Assembly: GCA_002256995.1 (NCBI GenBank)
Contig: NCGX01000015.1
Coordinates: forward strand, 1 to 57,023
Length of the DNA stretch: 57,023 nt
Direction: 5' to 3'
Source: Hydrogenophilales bacterium 16-64-40
Lineage (GTDB): Bacteria > Pseudomonadota > Gammaproteobacteria > Burkholderiales > Thiobacillaceae
A program made the translations under genes and the position numbers. Each line of letters opens with the position of its first letter. The stretch's first letter is position 1. Shown here in pieces: positions 28,463 through 35,772 of the stretch. Below the pieces are notes generated by a model. It did not search any database and was not told the origin of the DNA. It saw nothing but the letters and a program-made list of their open reading frames with translations.

Positions 28463-29568
28463 GCCTGCTGCTCAAAGCGCTGAAACAGGCCGAAGCCGCC
28501 CATGCGGACAAGTCCGGGGCCGGCAAGCAGGTTGAGGACGACCTCGAACTGGAACCGCTGGCCACACCCGGAACGGCCCAGGCGCGCGAATGGGTGGAGC
28601 CGCCCGACCTGCTGTTCGGCAGCAGCGGGCCCACGCCAACACCGCGCCGCGCCCCGGCTTTTCGCTGGCCGCAACTCTCGCTGGTCCCGCTCACCGCGCT
28701 GCTGGCCGCGCTGATCGCACTGGGCTACGGCGTCTATCTCTATTTCGCGCTGCAGCCGCCGGCGGCTGTCGCGCCCGTGCCGGCCAGGGTGGCGGCATCG
28801 CCGGCGCCCGCACCTGCTGCACTTCCTCCTGCCGCACCCACACCTGCCGCCTCGCTCACCGCACCCTTGCCGCAGCCGCAGGCGGCTGCGGAGGTGCCAG
28901 CCGACGCCCCGCCGACGCCTGCGCCTGCCCGCAGCGCCCCGCGTGCAGCCGCGCCCGCAAGCATCACCGCACCGCCCCCTGCCGCACTGCCGCTGTTCCA
29001 GCCCGACGCGCAAACGGGCCTGCTCAACCAGGCCTACGCGGCCTATCAGCGCGGCGCGCTGGCTGATGCGCAGCGGCTCTACACCCAGGCCGCGGCGCGC
29101 GGGCGCAATGTGGATGCGCTGCTGGGGCTGGCAGCGATCGCCAGCGTGCAAAACCGCGAGACAGACGCGCAGCGCCTGTATCGCGAGGTGCTCAATCTCG
29201 ACCCGCGCAATGCCGCCGCCCAGGGCGCCCTGCTCGACCTCCTTGGCAACACCGACAGCCAGGCGACCGAAAGCCGTCTGAAAACCTTGATCGAACGCGA
29301 TCCCAGCCCGCAGCTTTACCAGACGCTCGGCAACCTCTACGCCGAGCAGTCGCGCTGGAACGACGCCCAGGCGGCCTACTTCGAGGCCTTCCACTCCGCA
29401 CCGGACAACGGCGATTACGCTTTCAACCTGGCAGTCAGCCTCGACCAGCTGAACCAGTACCCGGCGGCACTCACGTATTACGAGAAGGCGCTCGCCAGCC
29501 GCGGCGCCCACCGCTTCGACCGCGCCCAGGCCGAAGCGCGCGTGCAGCAGCTGAAGTCGGTTCGTTAA
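28459..29568 (+). CDS. mshN: MshN-like TPR protein
   Basis: A 369-residue inner-membrane protein: a cytoplasmic N-terminus beginning SLLLKALKQAEAA, one membrane helix at about 78-96 (VPLTALLAALIALGYGVYLY), a long Pro/Ala linker (about 100-175) and at least four TPR-like helical repeats in the C-terminal half (for example NQAYAAYQRGALADAQRLY and LYAEQSRWNDAQAAYFEAF). Position after mshL and this architecture match MshN of the MSHA system, a probable periplasmic scaffold. The TTG start overlaps the mshL stop as TTGA. Confidence 0.8.
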   Translation: MSLLLKALKQAEAAHADKSGAGKQVEDDLELEPLATPGTAQAREWVEPPDLLFGSSGPTPTPRRAPAFRWPQLSLVPLTALLAALIALGYGVYLYFALQPPAAVAPVPARVAASPAPAPAALPPAAPTPAASLTAPLPQPQAAAEVPADAPPTPAPARSAPRAAAPASITAPPPAALPLFQPDAQTGLLNQAYAAYQRGALADAQRLYTQAAARGRNVDALLGLAAIASVQNRETDAQRLYREVLNLDPRNAAAQGALLDLLGNTDSQATESRLKTLIERDPSPQLYQTLGNLYAEQSRWNDAQAAYFEAFHSAPDNGDYAFNLAVSLDQLNQYPAALTYYEKALASRGAHRFDRAQAEARVQQLKSVR

Positions 29569-29581
29569 GCGCAATTATTAT

Positions 29582-31279
29582 ATGGAGCGCAGAAAAAAAC
29601 TCCGGATGGGCGAGACCCTGGTTTCGCAGGGGCTCATCACCCTCGACCAGCTGCGCATCGGCCTGAAGGAACAGAAAACCACCGGCCTGCCGATCGGTCG
29701 CCAACTGGTGGCGCTGGGTTTCATGACCGAGGCGGTGCTGCGCGACCAGCTCGCCAACGCACTCGGCAGCCAGGGCATCGATCTCGCCCAGGTGGTGGCC
29801 GACCCCGAGGCGCTACAGCTGGTGCCCGAGGAGTTCGCCCGCCGCCACCACCTGCTGCCGATCGCGCACGATGCCGCGCGCAACGTGCTGACGCTGGCGA
29901 CCACCGACATGTTCAACGTCGTCGCGCTCGACCAGTTGAAAGCGGCGCTCGGCGGCCAGCTCGAAATCGACACGCTGCTGGCAGCCGAAGCGCAGCTTCT
30001 GGAATGCATCGACAAGTTCTACGGCTTCGACCTCTCGCTCGACGGCATCCTGCGCGAAATCGAAACCGGCGAAGTCGACTACGCGAGCCTCAACCCCGAC
30101 ACCGAGGAATACACCCAGCCGGTGGTGCGGCTGGTCGGCGCGCTGCTGACCGACGCGGTGAAGCGCGAATCGTCCGATATCCACTTCGAGCCCGAGCACG
30201 CCTTCCTGCGCATCCGCTACCGCATCGACGGCGTGCTCGAGCAGATCCGCAGCCTGCACAAGACCTATTGGCCGGGCATCCTGGTGCGGCTCAAGGTGCT
30301 GTCCGGGATGAACATCGCCGAGACGCGCGCGCCGCAGGACGGCCGCATGTCCTTGACGCTGAACGGCCGCCCGATCGACTTCCGCGTGTCGTCGCAGCCC
30401 GGCATCCACGGCGAAAACCTGGTGCTGCGCATCCTCGACCGCGAAAAATCCATCATGCCGCTGGAGCAGATGGGCTTCACAGAAGACGCACGGCGCGAGT
30501 TGCAGCTGATGATGGCGCGCCCCGAAGGCATCCTGGTGGTGACCGGACCGACCGGCTCCGGCAAGACCACCACGCTGTATTCGATGCTGTCGCACCTGAA
30601 CAACGAGACCGTCAACATCATGACGCTGGAAGACCCGGTCGAATACCCGGTCACGCTGATGCGCCAGAGCTCGGTCAACGAAACACTGAAGCTCGACTTC
30701 GCCAACGGCATTCGCTCGATCATGCGGCAGGACCCCGACATCATCCTGGTCGGCGAAATCCGCGACAAGGACACCGCCGAAATGGCCTTCCGCGCTGCGA
30801 TGACCGGCCACCAGGTGTTCACCACCCTCCACACCAACTCCGCGCTCGGCGTGTTCCCGCGCCTGATGGACATCGGCATCCAGCCCGGCATCCTGTCCGG
30901 CAACATCATCGGCGTCGTCGCGCAACGCCTGGTGAGGAAGCTCTGCCCGCACTGCAGGGAAGCCTACACGCCGGACGAACATGAGTCGCTCATCCTGGGC
31001 GCCGATCCGGCCGAGCCGCCTTGGATATTTCGCGCGACCGGCTGCCCGGCGTGCAGCAACAAAGGCTACAAAGGCCGCCTGGCCCTGATCGAATTGTTGC
31101 GGATGGATCCCGAACTGGACGAGCTGGTCGCCAACCACGCGCCGCTGCACGAAATCCGCCGCGCCGCGCTCGAGCATGGTTATCACCCGCTGGCCGAAGA
31201 CGGCATCAAGCGTGTGCTCGATGGCGTGACCTCGCTGGCGGAAGTGGCGCGGGTGGTGGATTTGACGGGGCGGGTGTGA
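29582..31279 (+). CDS. mshE: MshE, extension ATPase with c-di-GMP-binding N-domain
   Basis: The 565-residue GspE/PilB-family ATPase powers pilus extension. Its N-terminus has the MshEN signature twice, RMGETLVSQGLITLDQLRIG and then PIGRQLVALGFMTEAVLRDQ, the arrangement that binds cyclic di-GMP in characterised MshE. The catalytic half has Walker A GPTGSGKT (about 321-328), an Asp box and VGEIRD, His box TLHTNSALG, and a zinc site CPHC...CPAC. It lies 14 bases after the mshN-like gene and 20 before the mshG-like gene. Confidence 0.94.
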   Translation: MERRKKLRMGETLVSQGLITLDQLRIGLKEQKTTGLPIGRQLVALGFMTEAVLRDQLANALGSQGIDLAQVVADPEALQLVPEEFARRHHLLPIAHDAARNVLTLATTDMFNVVALDQLKAALGGQLEIDTLLAAEAQLLECIDKFYGFDLSLDGILREIETGEVDYASLNPDTEEYTQPVVRLVGALLTDAVKRESSDIHFEPEHAFLRIRYRIDGVLEQIRSLHKTYWPGILVRLKVLSGMNIAETRAPQDGRMSLTLNGRPIDFRVSSQPGIHGENLVLRILDREKSIMPLEQMGFTEDARRELQLMMARPEGILVVTGPTGSGKTTTLYSMLSHLNNETVNIMTLEDPVEYPVTLMRQSSVNETLKLDFANGIRSIMRQDPDIILVGEIRDKDTAEMAFRAAMTGHQVFTTLHTNSALGVFPRLMDIGIQPGILSGNIIGVVAQRLVRKLCPHCREAYTPDEHESLILGADPAEPPWIFRATGCPACSNKGYKGRLALIELLRMDPELDELVANHAPLHEIRRAALEHGYHPLAEDGIKRVLDGVTSLAEVARVVDLTGRV

Positions 31280-31299
31280 TGCGGGGGCACGCCTAAACC

Positions 31300-32505
31300 A
31301 TGCCCTTCTTCGACTACCGCGCCATCGACCAGGCCGGCCGCACCACCCGGGGCACATTGTCGGCTGTCAACGACGTCGACCTCGAACTGCGCCTGAAGCG
31401 CATGGGACTCGATCTCATCACGCTGGCTGAGCTTTCGCGCCAGTACGCCCCCAGCGGCCGCGAGCGCGTCACCCTGCGCGATCTGGTGACGTTCTGCATC
31501 CACATGCGCTACATCACCCGCGCCGGGATTCCGCTGCTCGACGGCTTGCGCGACCTGCGCGACACCATGGAAAAACGCGGTTTTCGCGATGTGCTGACCG
31601 CGCTGCTGGAGGACCTGGAAGGCGGCAAGGTGTTGTCGCAGGCCTTGGCGGCGCACCCGGCGGTGTTCGGCGCTGTGTTCGTCCACAGCGTGCGCGCGGG
31701 GGAGCAGACCGGCCTGCTGGACGCGGTGTTCGATCGCCTGGCCGAATCGCTGAAGTGGCAGGAAGAGGTCACCGCCAAGGCCAAGCGGCTGATGATCTAT
31801 CCGGCGCTGGTGCTGACCGTCGTCGGCACGGCCATCCTGTTTTTGCTGGTGTATCTGGTGCCGCAGGTGCTCTCCCTGGTCGAGACCATGGGGGTGGTGC
31901 TGCCGCTACCGACGCTGATCCTGATGGCGGTCTCGGAAGCGGTGCGCTCGTACTGGCTGATTGGCTTGGTGCTGGCGCTGGCGCTGGGCGTCGGGCTGCC
32001 GCTGTGGGTGAAGCGGAGCGAGGCCGGGCGCGACTGGTGGGACCGCGCCCAGTTGCGGCTGCCCGTCATCGGGCCGATCGTGCAGAAGATGGCGCTGGCG
32101 CGCTTCACCAACACCCTGGCGATGATGTACCGCTCGGGGGTGACCGTGCTCGACGCGCTGCGCGCGGGCGAGATGGTCGCCGGCAACCGGGTGATTGCCG
32201 GCGGCATCCACCGCGCGGCACAGCAGATCGCCGACGGCCGGGGCCTCTCCGAAAGCTTTCAGTCGCTGGCGCTGTTCCCGCCGCTGGTGATCCGCATGCT
32301 GCGCGTGGGCGAATCCACGGGCGCGCTCGACGAGGCGCTGGAAAACGTGACGTATTTTTATAACCGCGAAGTGCTCGACTCGATCGAAAACGGCCTCAGG
32401 GTGCTGGAGCCGATGCTCACTGCCATCCTCGGCCTGCTGCTCGGCGGCATCCTGGTATCGGTGCTGCTGCCGGTCTACGACCTGATCGGGAACCTGCCGT
32501 TATGA
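31300..32505 (+). CDS. mshG: MshG, GspF/PilC-family inner-membrane platform protein
   Basis: The 401-residue protein shows the duplicated GspF domain, with three membrane helices: about 170-190 (LVLTVVGTAILFLLVYLVPQ), about 220-240 and near the C-terminus (LTAILGLLLGGILVSVLLPV). Conserved segments include FFDYRAIDQAGRTTRGTL at the start, GIPLLDGLRDLRDTM, HSVRAGEQTGLLD and MLRVGESTGALDEALENV. It is the platform on which the MshE ATPase acts. The ATG follows mshE closely and is in frame with the conserved N-terminus. Confidence 0.93.
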   Translation: MPFFDYRAIDQAGRTTRGTLSAVNDVDLELRLKRMGLDLITLAELSRQYAPSGRERVTLRDLVTFCIHMRYITRAGIPLLDGLRDLRDTMEKRGFRDVLTALLEDLEGGKVLSQALAAHPAVFGAVFVHSVRAGEQTGLLDAVFDRLAESLKWQEEVTAKAKRLMIYPALVLTVVGTAILFLLVYLVPQVLSLVETMGVVLPLPTLILMAVSEAVRSYWLIGLVLALALGVGLPLWVKRSEAGRDWWDRAQLRLPVIGPIVQKMALARFTNTLAMMYRSGVTVLDALRAGEMVAGNRVIAGGIHRAAQQIADGRGLSESFQSLALFPPLVIRMLRVGESTGALDEALENVTYFYNREVLDSIENGLRVLEPMLTAILGLLLGGILVSVLLPVYDLIGNLPL

Positions 32506-32523
32506 TTGCTTCACGACTGAATA

Positions 32524-33999
32524 ATGTTTGACCATCGCCTGATCCTGCTTGCCACCCCGCGCCAGATCGGCGTGCTCGACTGGCGTCGGGGCCAGATGCA
32601 CTGGCTGGGCGAATTTGCTGCCAGCGAAGCAGGGCTGGCGGCGTTTCGCGCGATCGTCGTCAAGCATGCGCAGCTGCCGGTCCTGCTGGTGGCCGACACC
32701 GTGGACGAGGATTACCGCAGCGAAATCCTGCCGCACGTGCAGGGGCACGCGCGCGCCGAGCTGTTGGCCCGCAAGCTCAAGCAGGTGTTCCGCAACGCGC
32801 GCTTCACCGGCGCGTGGCGACAGGCACGCGAAACGACCGGCCGCCGCGACGACCGCTATCTGCTGGCCACCCTGACCGATTCCGAATGGCTGACGCCCTG
32901 GCTGAGCGTGCTGCACCGTGAGCGCGTCCCCCTGTGCGGCATCACCCCGCTGGCGCTGGCGTATCAGCACTTGCTGACCAGGCTGCGGGTGCAGGCGCCG
33001 CACACGCTGCTGGCGTGTCGCCTCAACAACAGCCTGCGGCTGTCCTACTACCACAACGGCCTGTTGCGTTTTTCGCGCCTGATCGGCAGCGACACCCCCA
33101 CCCAGATGCCCGGCAATGCGGCCGACGAAATCGCCAAGACCCAGCTCTATCTCACCGGCCAGCGCATCCTGCCGCGCGAAGCCCGGCTGCATGTGCTGCT
33201 GCTGGACCCCAGCGGCCAGCTCGACAGCGCGCAGGCACCGCTCAATGCAGACCCCGCGTTCAGCACGCGGCTGGTCGACATGCCGAGCCTCGCACGCGCG
33301 CTGCGCATTCCCGACAATTTCCTCGCCGCCACGCCGGAAATCGCGCCGCTGGCGGCGATTGCGGGCGAGGCCGTGCAGCTGAACCTGGCGCCGCCCGAAC
33401 TGCTGCAGCACCACACCGAATTCCGCTGGCGCCGCGGCCTCAACCAGGCGGCAGGCATCGTCGCCGCGATCGGCCTGACCCTCACCGCCGCCTACTGGCT
33501 CCATGCCCAGGATCTGCGCGACCAGGTGCAGCAGATTCAGGGCGAGGTGCAGCGCGGAGATGCGCGCCACGCCGCCATCGTGCGCAACTTCCCCGCGCTC
33601 GCCACCCGGCCCGACCAGCTCGGCCAGACCCTTGCCCTTGCCACGCAACTAAACCATGCCCCGCTCGACGTCAACGCGCTGTTCCTGCCGCTGGGGCAGG
33701 CACTCACGGCGCACCCCGACGTGATCGTCAGAAGCCTGACGCTGCAGGACAGGGCAGACGGCGTGACGGAGATCACCCTGGACGCACGGCTGGCCGACTT
33801 TGACGGCAACTATCGTGCCGCCATGTCGCGCATCGACAGCTTCGTCTCCAGGCTCGCCGCCACACCGGGCGTTGCGGCGGTCGAGCGTGTGACGAGCCCG
33901 GTCAACACCGCGTCCACCGCCACCCTCAGCGGCAAAACCACGGGTGAGACCAGGCCCGAAGAGACCCGCTTCACCCTGAGCGTGCAGGTGCGCCCATGA
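32524..33999 (+). CDS. mshI: MshI-like protein (PilM-like domain plus PilN-like tail)
   Basis: A 491-residue protein. The first 300 residues are a divergent actin-like/PilM-type cytoplasmic region (for example LLACRLNNSLRLSYYHNGLL and GNAADEIAKTQLYLTGQ). A membrane helix follows at about 305-325 (IVAAIGLTLTAAYWLHAQ), then a coiled coil and a PilN-like periplasmic domain ending LSVQVRP. This combination equals GspL-type subunits and occupies the mshI position. It probably links the ATPase/platform to the periplasmic alignment complex. Its stop overlaps the mshJ-like start as ATGA. Confidence 0.75.
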   Translation: MFDHRLILLATPRQIGVLDWRRGQMHWLGEFAASEAGLAAFRAIVVKHAQLPVLLVADTVDEDYRSEILPHVQGHARAELLARKLKQVFRNARFTGAWRQARETTGRRDDRYLLATLTDSEWLTPWLSVLHRERVPLCGITPLALAYQHLLTRLRVQAPHTLLACRLNNSLRLSYYHNGLLRFSRLIGSDTPTQMPGNAADEIAKTQLYLTGQRILPREARLHVLLLDPSGQLDSAQAPLNADPAFSTRLVDMPSLARALRIPDNFLAATPEIAPLAAIAGEAVQLNLAPPELLQHHTEFRWRRGLNQAAGIVAAIGLTLTAAYWLHAQDLRDQVQQIQGEVQRGDARHAAIVRNFPALATRPDQLGQTLALATQLNHAPLDVNALFLPLGQALTAHPDVIVRSLTLQDRADGVTEITLDARLADFDGNYRAAMSRIDSFVSRLAATPGVAAVERVTSPVNTASTATLSGKTTGETRPEETRFTLSVQVRP

Positions 34000-34601
34000 T
34001 CCGGCCGCCGATCGCCGCGCTGAAAACATCGATCCTGCTGCTGCTTGCCGCCAGCGTGCTGTCCGCTGCGGGCATATTCTGGAGCCACCGGCAGGACGCC
34101 GACGCGCGCGCCGATCTGCAGGGCCAGCAAGCGGCGCTCGGTGCCGCACACGCACGCCAGCAGCAGGGCCAAACCGAAGCGCGCCTGATTGCGCAGCACC
34201 TCGATGCCTATCACGCACTGATTGCACGGGGGTTTGTCGGCGAGGAAAACCGCCTCGCCTGGATCGAGGCAGTGCACCTCGCCAATCAGGATGCCCGCCT
34301 TTACGGACTCACCTACACCCTGTCGCCACGCACGGCCGCGCCGGCCGCCCTGGCCGGCGGCCTGCCGCTCAAGCAGACCCGCATGGTGTTGAAAATGCCC
34401 TTGCTGGTGGAAACCGACCTGCCGCGTTTTCTTGATGCTTTGCGCGTCCGCGCGCCCGGCCTGTTCCGCGTCAGCAGCTGCCGCCTCGCCCGCCTCAGCG
34501 ACGCCCCGCCGCAGCCGGTCAACCGACCCGAACTCGACGCCGAATGCGAACTGCAGTGGTTTACCGTGGCGACAGATACAGACACAGGGACAATGCGATG
34601 A
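33996..34601 (+). CDS. mshJ: MshJ-like (PilO-type) alignment protein
   Basis: The 201-residue protein has a short cytoplasmic tip, a membrane helix (about 10-28, LKTSILLLLAASVLSAAGIF), a coiled-coil region rich in Gln/Ala and a small alpha/beta periplasmic domain (KQTRMVLKMPLLVETDLPRF). This is the layout of PilO/GspM/MshJ proteins. Both ends overlap neighbours: ATGA with mshI-like upstream and with the mshK-like gene downstream. Confidence 0.75.
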   Translation: MIRPPIAALKTSILLLLAASVLSAAGIFWSHRQDADARADLQGQQAALGAAHARQQQGQTEARLIAQHLDAYHALIARGFVGEENRLAWIEAVHLANQDARLYGLTYTLSPRTAAPAALAGGLPLKQTRMVLKMPLLVETDLPRFLDALRVRAPGLFRVSSCRLARLSDAPPQPVNRPELDAECELQWFTVATDTDTGTMR

Positions 34602-35044
34602 AAGCCTGTTCACCACAGAGGCACGGAGGCGTAGAGAAGTGCAAACCCGGGGGGGGCCGAGGTGTTCGTGCTCGCCCGGCTTTGATTTTCTCTGTGTCTC
34701 TGTGCCTCTGTGGTTCAGGCTTTGCAGCGCAAGACCTGCCCGGCCGCCTGTTCTACACCCCCGCCCAGCGCGACCAGCTTGAAGCCGCGCGCGCGCGCAA
34801 CGTCACCCAAGTCAGGCAGGCGACGCCCGACGCAGGCACCCCACCGCCGATACGCTATGACGGCGTAGTGATCCGCTCCGACGGCAAAACCACACGCTGG
34901 GTCGACGGCCAGCCGCAGACCGGCGCGTCCGGCGTAGCGGGCCTCAAGCCGGGCCAGATCCGCGCCGACGGCCGGGTGTATGAACCCTATCAGGTGCTGC
35001 GCCCAAGTCCCGCTGTGCCCGTCGCCGAGGAACCCACCCCATGA
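34598..35044 (+). CDS. mshK: MshK-like periplasmic protein with a repeat-encoded signal peptide
   Basis: The 148-residue product has a basic, atypical N-terminus, a hydrophobic core LIFSVSLCLCGSGFA, a likely cleavage before AQD, and a mature region beginning DLPGRLFYTPAQRDQLEAA and ending in a Pro-rich tail. The GRLFYTP segment and position between mshJ and the prepilin gene fit the small MshK/PilP-like accessory protein. The first 40 codons are not normal coding sequence: they cover an inverted-repeat element (34612-34714) with a G8 run (34649-34656). The start overlaps mshJ as ATGA, with AGGGA upstream. A TTG at 34682 could be an alternative start giving a shorter signal peptide. Confidence 0.68.
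   Translation: MKACSPQRHGGVEKCKPGGGRGVRARPALIFSVSLCLCGSGFAAQDLPGRLFYTPAQRDQLEAARARNVTQVRQATPDAGTPPPIRYDGVVIRSDGKTTRWVDGQPQTGASGVAGLKPGQIRADGRVYEPYQVLRPSPAVPVAEEPTP
34612..34714. repeat. Inverted-repeat (MITE-like) element inside the mshK-like gene
   Basis: Arms 34612-34638 and 34688-34714 are inverted copies matching at 23 of 27 positions; their shared core begins ACCACAGAGGCAC. About 49 bases lie between them, including a run of eight G. Sequences of the CCACAGAGGCACAGAG type are, as I recall, dispersed repeats in several proteobacterial genomes. Open reading continues through the whole element in the mshK-like frame. Confidence 0.8.
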
Positions 35045-35772
35045 ATCAGGCACGCGGCTTTACCCTGATCGAGATGGCGATCGTGCTGGTCATCATCACC
35101 GTCCTGATCGGCGGGCTGGCGATGCCGCTGTCGGCGCAGATTCAGGCGAGGCGGATAGCAGAAACCAGCAGAATAATGGAGGAAGCGCGAGAGGCCATCA
35201 TCGGTTATGCAATGACAAACCCCGCTGTCCCCGTGAACAGCCGTCATTTGCCTTGCCCTGACATTGACGGTAACGGTACTGAAGATCGTGCGGGAAATGC
35301 CTGCGCAGGCGTGCTGGGAGCAGTCGCTACCGGGTTTCTGCCGTGGGTGGATTTGGGCGTGGCATCGCAGGATGCATGGGGCAACCGGTTGCGCTATGCG
35401 GTCGTAGCCGAACTGGCCGCGAATAATCAGGGCTTCTCTATCGGCAGCCCCCTACCTGCTCAACCGCTAGTTGCTTGCAGCAACAACGCTTGTGCGGCCG
35501 CTGCGCCTGATGTTGCCAACAATCTGGCGTTTGTGTTGGTGTCCCACGGCCCCAATGGCTGGGGTGCCCAAAACATCAATAATCCCGCTGGCACGCTGCT
35601 AGCTGCCCCAAATGGGCCTGATGAAGTGGCCAACCTCGATGCTGACCCCATCTATGTCAGCCGTGCTCCCACACAGCCGGATGCGGCCGCTGGAGAGTTT
35701 GACGATCGGCTTAACTGGATTTCATTTCCGCAGCTGATTACGCGGGTCTGTCTTACGGGTTGCTCGCCGTAG
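35041..35772 (+). CDS. Prepilin-like protein (type IV N-methylation motif)
   Basis: The 243-residue precursor has a short leader MNQARG followed by FTLIEMAIVLVIITVLIGGL, the prepilin-peptidase site with Glu at +5 and a hydrophobic helix. The remainder contains Cys residues (LPCPD, ACAG, VACSNNACAA and a C-terminal CLTGCSP) that may form disulfides, and a segment QDAWGNRLRYAV typical of GspG/GspH-like pseudopilins. It is the last gene of the msh run. Its 3' end overlaps the opposing histidine kinase by 20 bases. Codon use looks less GC-rich than the neighbours in places. Confidence 0.88.
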   Translation: MNQARGFTLIEMAIVLVIITVLIGGLAMPLSAQIQARRIAETSRIMEEAREAIIGYAMTNPAVPVNSRHLPCPDIDGNGTEDRAGNACAGVLGAVATGFLPWVDLGVASQDAWGNRLRYAVVAELAANNQGFSIGSPLPAQPLVACSNNACAAAAPDVANNLAFVLVSHGPNGWGAQNINNPAGTLLAAPNGPDEVANLDADPIYVSRAPTQPDAAAGEFDDRLNWISFPQLITRVCLTGCSP

